Source: Bacillota bacterium (GTDB lineage Bacteria > Bacillota > Clostridia > Clostridiales > Caloramatoraceae). From it: a stretch of 14,817 nucleotides of DNA. Shown in pieces: positions 1 through 5,692 of the stretch (the stretch's first letter is position 1; each line of letters starts with the position of its first letter). The translations under genes were made by a program, and so were the position numbers. The notes beneath the pieces were generated by a model. That model saw only the letters and a list, made by a program, of their open reading frames with translations, did no database searches and was not told the origin of the DNA. The stretch lies in contig JAEWEN010000044.1 in assembly GCA_023389275.1 (NCBI GenBank), forward strand, positions 1-14,817. The letters run 5' to 3'.

Positions 1-15
1 AATATAAATAAAGAC

Positions 16-21
16 TATATT
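16..21 (+). promoter_or_regulatory. Possible -10 box for the zinc-ribbon gene
   Basis: TATATT lies about 70 bases before the start codon. A matching -35 box would fall outside the window, so this rests on a single hexamer in AT-rich DNA. If real, transcription would start near base 28 and the mRNA would carry a leader of about 65 nt containing the inverted repeat at 42-80. Confidence 0.25.
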
Positions 22-41
22 GGAATTAGATCAACTCTCTT

Positions 42-80
42 CATTTAAAGAGGTAGTTAGTTCAATTAGATCTTTAAATG
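42..80 (+). repeat. Inverted repeat in leader of zinc-ribbon gene
   Basis: CATTTAAAGA at 42-51 and its exact reverse complement TCTTTAAATG at 71-80 flank a 19-base loop. The 3' arm ends on the first G of the Shine-Dalgarno run (GGAGG, about 80-84). A shorter alternative hairpin, CTCTT 37-41 with AAGAG 48-52, uses part of the same 5' arm, so the two folds exclude each other. The short sequence AATTAGATC also occurs twice (24-32 and 64-72). The repeats are visible directly; a regulatory role is inferred. Confidence 0.55.
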
Positions 81-93
81 GAGGTAACATATA

Positions 94-252
94 ATGGCAG
101 ATAAGAATTTAGTATGTAAAGACTGTGGAGCAGATTTCGTATTTACTGAGGGAGAGCAAGAATTCTACAAAGAAAAAGGATTCGAAAACGATCCAGTAAG
201 ATGCCCAGAGTGCAGAAAAGCTAGAAAACAACAAAGAAACAACAGATATTAA
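94..252 (+). CDS. Small zinc-ribbon domain protein (52 aa)
   Basis: This 52-residue protein begins MADKNLVCKDCGADFVF and ends in a basic tail rich in K, R, Q and N. Two CxxC knuckles, C8/C11 and C37/C40, are spaced as in a four-cysteine zinc ribbon. It matches the small 'probable zinc-ribbon' proteins common in clostridia and other Firmicutes, whose biochemical role is not established. The basic tail suggests nucleic-acid or ribosome contact, which is inference only. The ATG at 94 sits 9 bases after GGAGG, and no other in-frame start fits. The gene stands alone: a leader hairpin precedes it and a strong terminator begins 8 bases after the TAA, so it is probably a single-gene transcript. Confidence 0.9.
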   Translation: MADKNLVCKDCGADFVFTEGEQEFYKEKGFENDPVRCPECRKARKQQRNNRY

Positions 253-259
253 TTATCTT

Positions 260-300
260 AAACAGCTGTAAGCTTTGCTTACAGCTGTTTTTTATTTTTT
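260..300 (+). terminator. Rho-independent terminator after zinc-ribbon gene
   Basis: A perfect 14-bp stem (AAACAGCTGTAAGC 260-273 with GCTTACAGCTGTTT 277-290) closes a 3-base loop and runs into a T-rich tract through base 300. It isolates the zinc-ribbon gene from the csoR promoter just downstream. Confidence 0.95.
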
Positions 301-318
301 GAATAACGTAAGAGAATA

Positions 319-346
319 TTGACAAAATAATTTACAGGTATATAAT
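319..346 (+). promoter_or_regulatory. Promoter of the csoR-copA operon (σA type)
   Basis: TTGACA at 319-324 and TATAAT at 341-346 are both perfect consensus hexamers with a 16-base spacer. Transcription should start near 353, just before the palindrome at 361-373. A repressor bound there would block promoter clearance or RNA polymerase binding. Confidence 0.9.
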
Positions 347-360
347 TAAAATTAATAACA

Positions 361-373
361 CCCCCCAGGGGGG
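361..373 (+). promoter_or_regulatory. Putative CsoR operator, C6-A-G6 palindrome
   Basis: CCCCCCAGGGGGG is a perfect 13-base palindrome around a central A, in DNA that is otherwise about 75% AT. Known CsoR sites have a GC-rich core with a C-run followed by a G-run, so the position (just downstream of the -10 box and directly before csoR) and the sequence both point to autoregulation. The right half merges with the Shine-Dalgarno (GGAGGAGG, 372-379). In the transcript the same bases could form a five-G:C hairpin against the ribosome binding site. Confidence 0.8.
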
Positions 374-386
374 AGGAGGTAATAAA

Positions 387-653
387 GTGAGTGAAGAAAG
401 AAAAAAAGCGCTTCAACATCTTAAAACTGCAAGGGGACAAATAGACGGAATTATTAAAATGATAGAAGATGGTAGATATTGTATAGATGTTTCTAATCAA
501 ATACTTGCAGCACAGGCGCTTTTAAGAAAATCAAATCTTACTATACTTGAAGGACACTTAAATCATTGTGTTAAAGAAGCTATTGAAAATAATAGTAGTG
601 ATGAAAAAATAGAAGAAATTAAAAAGCTTCTAGGGAAAATACTTACAAAATAA
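387..653 (+). CDS. csoR: Copper-sensing transcriptional repressor CsoR
   Basis: This 88-residue all-helical protein belongs to the CsoR/RcnR family (DUF156). In this family, Cu(I) binding releases the repressor from DNA and derepresses copper export. The Cu(I) ligand triad is present: C32, then H57 and C61 in the HxxxC pattern of the second helix. The family's N-terminal RARGQ-like segment appears as KTARGQIDGI (13-22). The cysteine pair plus histidine favours copper over nickel (RcnR) or persulfide sensing (CstR, which lacks the histidine). The start is GTG at 387, 7 bases after GGAGGAGG; no upstream start fits. The gene is first in an operon with copA, 12 bases apart. Its own promoter carries the likely operator at 361-373. 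Confidence 0.93.
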   Translation: MSEERKKALQHLKTARGQIDGIIKMIEDGRYCIDVSNQILAAQALLRKSNLTILEGHLNHCVKEAIENNSSDEKIEEIKKLLGKILTK

Positions 654-665
654 GAAGGTGATATA

Positions 666-3086
666 ATGACAAAGTCATATAAAGTGCAAGGAATGCACTG
701 TGCATCATGTGCAGCAAGACTTGAAAAGGTTATAGCAAAGCTAGATGGAGTAAAGTCTTGTAGTGTAAACTTTGCTACAGAAACATTAAGTGTAGACTTT
801 GATAATAATGTTTTAAAGGAAAAAAACATTATAGATGCAGTTGAAAAAGCAGGATTTTCTATTAAAAAGAATATAAAAAGTTATGATTTTAAAATAGAAG
901 GAATGCATTGTGCATCATGTGCAGCAAAGCTTGAAAAAGCTATGAATAAACTAGATGGTGTTGAAACCGCTAGTGTAAATATTGCTACTGAAAAGCTAAG
1001 TATAAGTATAGATGAAGATAAAATAGGATACTTAGATATTAAAAATGGAGTTGAGTCAGTAGGTTTTAAGCTTATTGATAAACAGGAAAAAGAAGAAGAG
1101 GTAGTAGATGTATCAAAACCTTTATTTAAAAGATTTATAATATCAGCATGTTTTGCAATACCTCTACTTATTATTAGTATGGGACATATGGTAGGACTTC
1201 ACTTACCTGAGTTTATAGATCCTATGATGAATCCTTTAAACTTTGCAATAGTTCAGCTTATTTTAACTCTTCCAGTTATGATTGTAGGTTATAAATTTTA
1301 TAAAAGTGGTATTAAAAATCTATTTACATTAAGTCCTAATATGGATTCTTTAATTTCTATTGGAACCTTAGCAGCATTTATATATGGAATATTTGCTATA
1401 TATAAAATTGTAGAAGGAGACAGTAATTATGCAATGCACCTTTATTTTGAATCAGTTGCAGTAATTTTAACTCTTATTACTTTAGGTAAATATTTAGAAG
1501 CTGTTTCAAAGGGAAAAACATCACAAGCAATAAAAGCACTTATGGGTCTTGCACCTAAAAATGCTACTGTTTTAAAAGATGGTAAAGAAGTTATTGTTCC
1601 TATAGAGGAAGTTAAAGTAGGAGATACTTTCATAGTAAAACCAGGGGAGAAACTTCCTGTTGATGGTGAGGTTATAGAAGGAACTACAAGTATTGATGAA
1701 TCAATGCTTACAGGGGAAAGTATTCCAGTTGAAAAGAAAACTGGAAGTGAAGTAATAGCTGCAAGTATTAATAAAACAGGTTATATTAAATGCAAGGCTA
1801 CAAAGGTTGGAAAAGATACTACGCTTTCTCAAATAGTAAAGCTTGTTGAAGAAGCTCAAGGAACAAAAGCACCTATAGCAAAACTTGCAGATGTTATATC
1901 AGCATATTTTGTTCCAATAGTTATTTCTTTAGCTTTAATTTCATCTATTGCTTGGTTTATAGCCGGGGAAGATACAATATTTTCTCTAACAATATTTATA
2001 TCTGTACTTGTTATAGCTTGTCCATGTGCCCTAGGACTTGCAACTCCAACAGCAATAATGGTTGGTACAGGTAAGGGAGCTGAAAACGGTGTTTTAATAA
2101 AAAGTGGAGAGGCACTTGAGTCAACATATAAGCTTAATACAATAGTTTTTGATAAAACAGGTACTATTACAGAAGGTAAACCAAAGGTAACTGATATTAT
2201 TACAAACAAAATAGATAAAGACGAAATACTTGTTTTAGCTGCAAGTGCAGAAAAAGGATCAGAGCATCCTTTAGGAGCAGCAATTGTAGAAGCTGCTTTA
2301 GAAAGAAACTTAAGCCTTAAAGACATAAGCGAGTTTAACTCTATTACAGGACAGGGAATTAAGGTAACTATAGATGGTAAATTAGTTTTTATAGGAAACA
2401 AAAAACTAATGAGAGAAAATGCTATAGAACTTTCAAATTCAGATGATATAATAGATAAATTAGCTAATGAGGGAAAAACTCCAATGTATATTGCTATAGA
2501 TAAAAAACTTGAAGGAATAATAGCTGTTGCAGATACTGTAAAACCAAGTAGTAAAAAAGCTATAGAAGCTTTACATGAAATGGGAATAAAAGTAGCTATG
2601 ATTACAGGTGATAACAAAAAAACAGCAAATGCTATAGCAAAACAAGTAGGTATAGATGTTGTTTTAGCAGAAGTTATGCCAGAGGATAAAGCAAATGAAG
2701 TTAAAAAACTTCAAGTAGGAGATAATAAAGTTGGAATGGTAGGAGACGGTATAAACGATGCTCCAGCACTTGTTCAAGCAGATATAGGAATAGCAATAGG
2801 TAGCGGAACAGATGTTGCTATTGAATCAGCTGATATAGTTTTAATGAGAAGTGATCTTTTAGATGTTGTTTCAGCTATTAAATTAAGTAAAGCAACAATA
2901 AAAAATATTAAGCAAAACCTATTTTGGGCATTTGGGTACAATGTATTAGGTATTCCAGTTGCCATGGGAGTGCTTCACATATTTGGAGGACCTCTTTTAA
3001 ATCCTATGATAGCAGCTCTTGCTATGAGTTTTAGTTCAGTATCAGTTCTTTTAAATGCATTAAGACTTAAAAACTTTAAAGCGTAA
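666..3086 (+). CDS. copA: Copper-exporting P-type ATPase CopA
   Basis: This 806-residue P1B-type ATPase exports Cu(I) from the cytoplasm at the expense of ATP. Two N-terminal HMA metal-binding domains each carry GMHCASC (C12/C15 and C82/C85). The transmembrane metal site is CPC at 452-454. Later determinants Y758-N759 and M787 with the following SS match the Cu(I) (P1B-1) signature, so copper is more likely than zinc or cadmium. The actuator TGE is at 349-351, the phosphorylated aspartate is D496 in DKTGT, the nucleotide-domain HP is 534-535, and the hinge GDGIND is 693-698. Length and domain order are normal for CopA with two HMA domains. AAGGTG precedes the ATG by 5 bases. It is cotranscribed with csoR. 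No copZ chaperone follows; the operon ends at a terminator. Confidence 0.95.
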   Translation: MTKSYKVQGMHCASCAARLEKVIAKLDGVKSCSVNFATETLSVDFDNNVLKEKNIIDAVEKAGFSIKKNIKSYDFKIEGMHCASCAAKLEKAMNKLDGVETASVNIATEKLSISIDEDKIGYLDIKNGVESVGFKLIDKQEKEEEVVDVSKPLFKRFIISACFAIPLLIISMGHMVGLHLPEFIDPMMNPLNFAIVQLILTLPVMIVGYKFYKSGIKNLFTLSPNMDSLISIGTLAAFIYGIFAIYKIVEGDSNYAMHLYFESVAVILTLITLGKYLEAVSKGKTSQAIKALMGLAPKNATVLKDGKEVIVPIEEVKVGDTFIVKPGEKLPVDGEVIEGTTSIDESMLTGESIPVEKKTGSEVIAASINKTGYIKCKATKVGKDTTLSQIVKLVEEAQGTKAPIAKLADVISAYFVPIVISLALISSIAWFIAGEDTIFSLTIFISVLVIACPCALGLATPTAIMVGTGKGAENGVLIKSGEALESTYKLNTIVFDKTGTITEGKPKVTDIITNKIDKDEILVLAASAEKGSEHPLGAAIVEAALERNLSLKDISEFNSITGQGIKVTIDGKLVFIGNKKLMRENAIELSNSDDIIDKLANEGKTPMYIAIDKKLEGIIAVADTVKPSSKKAIEALHEMGIKVAMITGDNKKTANAIAKQVGIDVVLAEVMPEDKANEVKKLQVGDNKVGMVGDGINDAPALVQADIGIAIGSGTDVAIESADIVLMRSDLLDVVSAIKLSKATIKNIKQNLFWAFGYNVLGIPVAMGVLHIFGGPLLNPMIAALAMSFSSVSVLLNALRLKNFKA

Positions 3087-3090
3087 AAAT

Positions 3091-3120
3091 ATAAGCAGGT
3101 ATTTTAAAATGCCTGCTTAT
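3091..3120. terminator. Bidirectional terminator between copA and FUSC-like gene
   Basis: A 30-base near-perfect hairpin has ATAAGCAGGT pairing with GCCTGCTTAT (one T-G wobble) around an AT-rich centre. A T-rich tract follows on the plus strand, and the A-run at 3085-3089 gives a U-tract on the minus strand. It therefore serves both convergent genes. The minus-strand stop codon touches its edge. Confidence 0.8.
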
Positions 3121-3602
3121 TATTTTGGAGGGCTTATAAATTTATTTACAAATATTGCAACTGCCACTCCTATAAATGTTTCAAATGTTCTTTCTATAGC
3201 ATAATGATAGGATTCAGAACCTGAATAGTTTATAAGTATACTTATAAATACAATACAGCATATAGTAACTGCACCTGGTTTTTCTATTAATGTACAAATG
3301 TATATACAAATAATAACCCCTATCCCGATAATTATAGCATTAGGATGATTAAAAGGAGGAAGGTATTGAAGTGCGAAAAGAAACACAAGGCCTATTAAAC
3401 CTCCAATTAATGTTCCTAAAAATCTATCTACAGCCATAGTCCATGTTCCTGGAATAGTGTCTTTCATACAAATAACAGCTGATATACAAGCAAAGAAAGG
3501 ATTATTCATATTAAGTAAGTCTATTATAAGGATACATAGAACAACTGATAGTGCTGTTTTTAGGTTTCGAAGACCTATTTTAGGTAATGTAAATTTTTCC
3601 AT
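3120..3602 (-). CDS. FUSC/aromatic acid exporter-like membrane protein (short form)
   Basis: This 160-residue integral membrane protein has about five hydrophobic segments (roughly 15-30, 36-47, 61-80, 88-105, 110-125) and a final one near 141-155. The segment DRFLGTLIGGLIGL (59-72) and the ending with IERTFETFIGV followed by a short basic tail resemble the membrane half of the ArAE/DUF939 (FUSC-like) family. Full-length relatives have about 300 or more residues with a soluble C-terminal half; here only the membrane half is present, ending at a proper stop and terminator. Short versions exist in clostridia, so this is probably not a truncation. Substrate unknown. AAAAGGAG lies 6 bases before the ATG. 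It is convergent with copA and divergent from the CorC-type gene. Confidence 0.7.
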   Translation of the reverse strand: MEKFTLPKIGLRNLKTALSVVLCILIIDLLNMNNPFFACISAVICMKDTIPGTWTMAVDRFLGTLIGGLIGLVFLFALQYLPPFNHPNAIIIGIGVIICIYICTLIEKPGAVTICCIVFISILINYSGSESYHYAIERTFETFIGVAVAIFVNKFISPPK

Positions 3603-3641
3603 AATATTCTCCTTTTTATAGAAATATTAATAATATTATTG

Positions 3642-3670
3642 TAATACAAATTAAATATATATGATATAAT
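3642..3670 (+). promoter_or_regulatory. Likely promoter of the CorC-type gene
   Basis: A consensus TATAAT is at 3665-3670. The best -35 match, TAATAC at 3642-3647 with 17-base spacing, is weak; TTGTAA at 3639-3644 is closer to consensus but 20 bases away. The expected leader of about 60 nt contains a 7-bp inverted repeat (AAATAGA 3678-3684, TCTATTT 3694-3700) before the ribosome binding site. Confidence 0.5.
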
Positions 3671-3738
3671 AGACAGTAAATAGATTTTTGAAGTCTATTT
3701 ATTTACATTTTATTTTACTAGGAGGTATGAGCCAATAT

Positions 3739-5052
3739 ATGGATGAGTTGCTCAATATTTTAATTGTTTTAGTACTTGTATTTATGAATGCATTTTTCGT
3801 AGCTGCTGAGTTTTCAGTGGTTAAGGTTAGAAAATCTAGAATGGAAACCTTAGTACTTGAAAATAATAAATCAGCTAAGCATGTTTTAAAAGTGGTTACA
3901 AATTTAAATGCGTATTTATCAGCATGTCAATTAGGTATAACATTAGCATCACTAGGTCTTGGATGGGTAGGAGAACCTGCTGTTGCAAAAATGTTAGAGC
4001 CTTTATTTGAAATGTTTGATGTTCCTGATGCTGCGGTACATTCAATTTCGTTTATATTAGGATTTGGAATAATTACAGCGGCACATATAGTGCTTGGAGA
4101 ACTTGTTCCAAAATCACTTGCTATAATAAGTGCAGAAAAAATGTCACTTTTAACAGCTTATCCTTTAATACTGTTTTATAGATTAACTTACCCTATAATG
4201 TGGTTATTTAATCATAGTACAGAACTTATTTTAAGAATATTTGGATTGTCACAATCAGATGAACATGATACTGCTTACACAGATGAGGAAATAAAACTTC
4301 TTGCTGAAGAAAGTTATAAACATGGTCTTATTGATCAAAAAGAATTAGATTTTGTTGATAATATATTTGATTTCTCAGACAAAACTGTTAAAGAGATTAT
4401 GGTTCCTCGTACAGATATGCAGTGTATATACATTGAGGATTCATTTGATGATATTATAGAAACTACATTAAATGAACAGTTTACAAGATATCCTGTATGT
4501 AAGGATGATAAAGATAATATTATAGGTTTTATTCATATTAAAGATCTTTACAAACAAAAAATTCAGGGAAAAACAGATATAGAAAGTATTATGCGTGAAA
4601 TAAAGTTTGTGGAAGAATCTTTATCTATAAGTCAGTTATTTGATTTGTTTAAAAGAGAGAAACATCAAATGGCTATAGTTATAGATGAATATGGTGGAAC
4701 TTTTGGACTAGTTACTATAGAAGATATTTTAGAGGAGCTAGTTGGTGATATTGAAGATGAGTTTGATGAAGAAGATAAAGAAATAATAAGTAATGCAGAC
4801 GGAAGCTTTATGGTTGATGGAAAAGTATTACTTGATGATATAAATGACCTTTTAAATTTAAACATTGAAGAAGAAAATATTGATACTATTGGAGGATGGA
4901 TATACTCTCAAGTAATAGAGTATCCAGAAGTAAATGATACTTATAAATTTGAAAATTATGAGTTTATAGTAGCTGAATGTGATAATAAGAGAATTAAAAA
5001 GGTTATGATAAAAAGAATTGAAAAGCAAGAGGAAATAGCTGCTAGTGAATAA
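3739..5052 (+). CDS. CNNM/CorC-type (HlyC/CorC) transporter-family membrane protein
   Basis: The domain order is a DUF21/CNNM membrane domain (about residues 1-185, with the conserved LGELVPKS at 120-127), a linker starting TDEEIKLL, a CBS pair (about 215-340, with EIMVPRTDM near 220 and DEYGG at 317-321), and a C-terminal CorC_HlyC domain (about 355-425). The family is linked to Mg2+ (and possibly Na+) transport or ion homeostasis; the older 'hemolysin' label is not a demonstrated activity. I chose the ATG at 3739, giving 438 residues and a start directly at the first membrane helix. AGGAGG (3720-3725) lies 13 bases upstream of it but only 1 base before the next ATG (3727). A longer reading from 3688 would run through the Shine-Dalgarno and is unlikely. 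Single-gene unit ending in a strong terminator. Confidence 0.88.
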   Translation: MDELLNILIVLVLVFMNAFFVAAEFSVVKVRKSRMETLVLENNKSAKHVLKVVTNLNAYLSACQLGITLASLGLGWVGEPAVAKMLEPLFEMFDVPDAAVHSISFILGFGIITAAHIVLGELVPKSLAIISAEKMSLLTAYPLILFYRLTYPIMWLFNHSTELILRIFGLSQSDEHDTAYTDEEIKLLAEESYKHGLIDQKELDFVDNIFDFSDKTVKEIMVPRTDMQCIYIEDSFDDIIETTLNEQFTRYPVCKDDKDNIIGFIHIKDLYKQKIQGKTDIESIMREIKFVEESLSISQLFDLFKREKHQMAIVIDEYGGTFGLVTIEDILEELVGDIEDEFDEEDKEIISNADGSFMVDGKVLLDDINDLLNLNIEEENIDTIGGWIYSQVIEYPEVNDTYKFENYEFIVAECDNKRIKKVMIKRIEKQEEIAASE

Positions 5053-5080
5053 GAGATAGATTTTCTATCTCTTATTTTTT
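5048..5080 (+). terminator. Terminator after the CorC-type gene
   Basis: A 13-bp perfect stem (AATAAGAGATAGA 5048-5060 with TCTATCTCTTATT 5064-5076) encloses a 3-base loop and continues into a T-run to 5081. The TAA of the gene is inside the 5' arm. On the minus strand the marR stop codon lies in the other arm, but no clear U-tract follows there, so termination of marR here is less certain. Confidence 0.9.
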
Positions 5081-5545
5081 TACATTTCTATGCAGATCAT
5101 TAAAGAATTCCTCGCATAATACTTTAAAAAGAGCAGAGGTTTTTTCTATATCCTCTTCAGAAAAGCTTTCTAATCTTTCAAGATATTTTCTATAGTTTTT
5201 CTTATCTAAGTTTTGGTGATATACATATATTTCTTTTCCTTTTTCAGAAAGATAAATACATATTTGCTTTTTATCTATAGGATTTTTCTTTTTTACAAGA
5301 AGTCCTTTTTTGTATAGTTTTTCTATGACTTGGGAAATAGCACTTTTGCTTTTATTTTTTATAATAGAAATTTCTGTTACTGTTATACCATTGTTGTTAC
5401 CTATTGTTTGAATCATATGGGCTTCAGCCATATGAAGAGTAATATCATTTCCATATGTACGAGGAATACTTTCATAAAGCGTTGATATATTACCAAACTC
5501 ATATATTAATTCCATCATTTGTGCAAATTTAAATTCTTTAGACAA
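5072..5545 (-). CDS. MarR-family transcriptional regulator (TTG start)
   Basis: This is a 157-residue winged-helix protein. After N-terminal dimerisation helices, a helix-turn-helix spans about 54-84 (TVTEISIIKNKSKSAISQVI). A wing with the DKK at 91-93 occupies the place of the family's DxR loop, and a long C-terminal helical dimerisation region follows. The start codon is TTG at 5545: GGAGGAG (5552-5558) lies 6 bases before it, an upstream in-frame TGA bars a longer form, and the next ATG (residue 10) has no such site. MarR proteins usually repress a divergent neighbour and themselves and release DNA on binding a small phenolic or on thiol oxidation. The effector here is unknown. Its head-to-head partner is the PatB-type gene, with palindromes between them. 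Confidence 0.88.
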   Translation of the reverse strand: MSKEFKFAQMMELIYEFGNISTLYESIPRTYGNDITLHMAEAHMIQTIGNNNGITVTEISIIKNKSKSAISQVIEKLYKKGLLVKKKNPIDKKQICIYLSEKGKEIYVYHQNLDKKNYRKYLERLESFSEEDIEKTSALFKVLCEEFFNDLHRNVKK

Positions 5546-5572
5546 GTAAATCTCCTCCGTTCTAACATTTTC

Positions 5573-5578
5573 AGTATA
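5573..5578 (-). promoter_or_regulatory. Likely -10 box of marR
   Basis: Read on the minus strand this is TATACT, about 28 bases before the TTG start. No good -35 hexamer is present at 17 bases; that position is occupied by the palindrome at 5594-5610. This would suit autorepression. Confidence 0.45.
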
Positions 5579-5593
5579 TCATAAGAATGATAA

Positions 5594-5610
5594 TTTAGAC
5601 ATTATCTAAA
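5594..5610. promoter_or_regulatory. Palindrome 1, candidate MarR operator
   Basis: TTTAGA-5-TCTAAA forms a 17-base palindrome, and overlapping it GATAAT-6-ATTATC (5589-5606) forms a second symmetric arrangement. A related partial copy, CTCTAAATGATA, occurs at 5629-5640 between the patB -35 and -10 boxes. Size and symmetry fit a MarR dimer site covering the marR -35 region. Confidence 0.55.
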
Positions 5611-5616
5611 AATACA

Positions 5617-5644
5617 TTGACTTTTATACTCTAAATGATAATAT
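5617..5644 (+). promoter_or_regulatory. Likely promoter of the patB-like gene
   Basis: TTGACT at 5617-5622 and TAATAT at 5639-5644 are separated by 16 bases. The predicted start of transcription near 5651 lies just before the second palindrome, at 5655-5673. Confidence 0.6.
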
Positions 5645-5654
5645 AAAATCAAGG

Positions 5655-5673
5655 TTGTTAAGTAGCTTAACAA
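5655..5673. promoter_or_regulatory. Palindrome 2, candidate operator in patB leader
   Basis: TTGTTAAG at 5655-5662 and its exact reverse complement CTTAACAA at 5666-5673 surround TAG. The 19-base site lies at about +5 to +23 of the expected transcript and ends 7 bases before the AAAAGGGGG ribosome binding site. A repressor there would block early elongation. Which protein binds is not shown; the adjacent MarR is the obvious candidate. Confidence 0.6.
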
Positions 5674-5692
5674 AAGAAAAGGGGGATTCTAG

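Noticed and set aside
1..48. Plus-strand frame ending at TAA 46-48 that could be the tail of an upstream gene
   Set aside because: Only 15 codons are visible with no recognisable motif, and no terminator follows. It cannot be told from leader sequence.
35..93. A 19-codon minus-strand frame beginning opposite the zinc-ribbon leader
   Set aside because: No Shine-Dalgarno, and the sequence is explained by the inverted repeat; chance is the simpler reading.
1856..2617. A 253-codon open frame on the minus strand within copA
   Set aside because: It lies wholly antisense to the nucleotide-binding and phosphorylation domains of copA, has no ribosome binding site or recognisable domain, and its length follows from the AT-rich codon bias of copA.
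3671..3726. Mg2+ riboswitch (M-box or ykoK type) before the CorC-type gene
   Set aside because: The leader is only about 60 nt with one short stem, far below the size of that riboswitch class, and no conserved core is visible.
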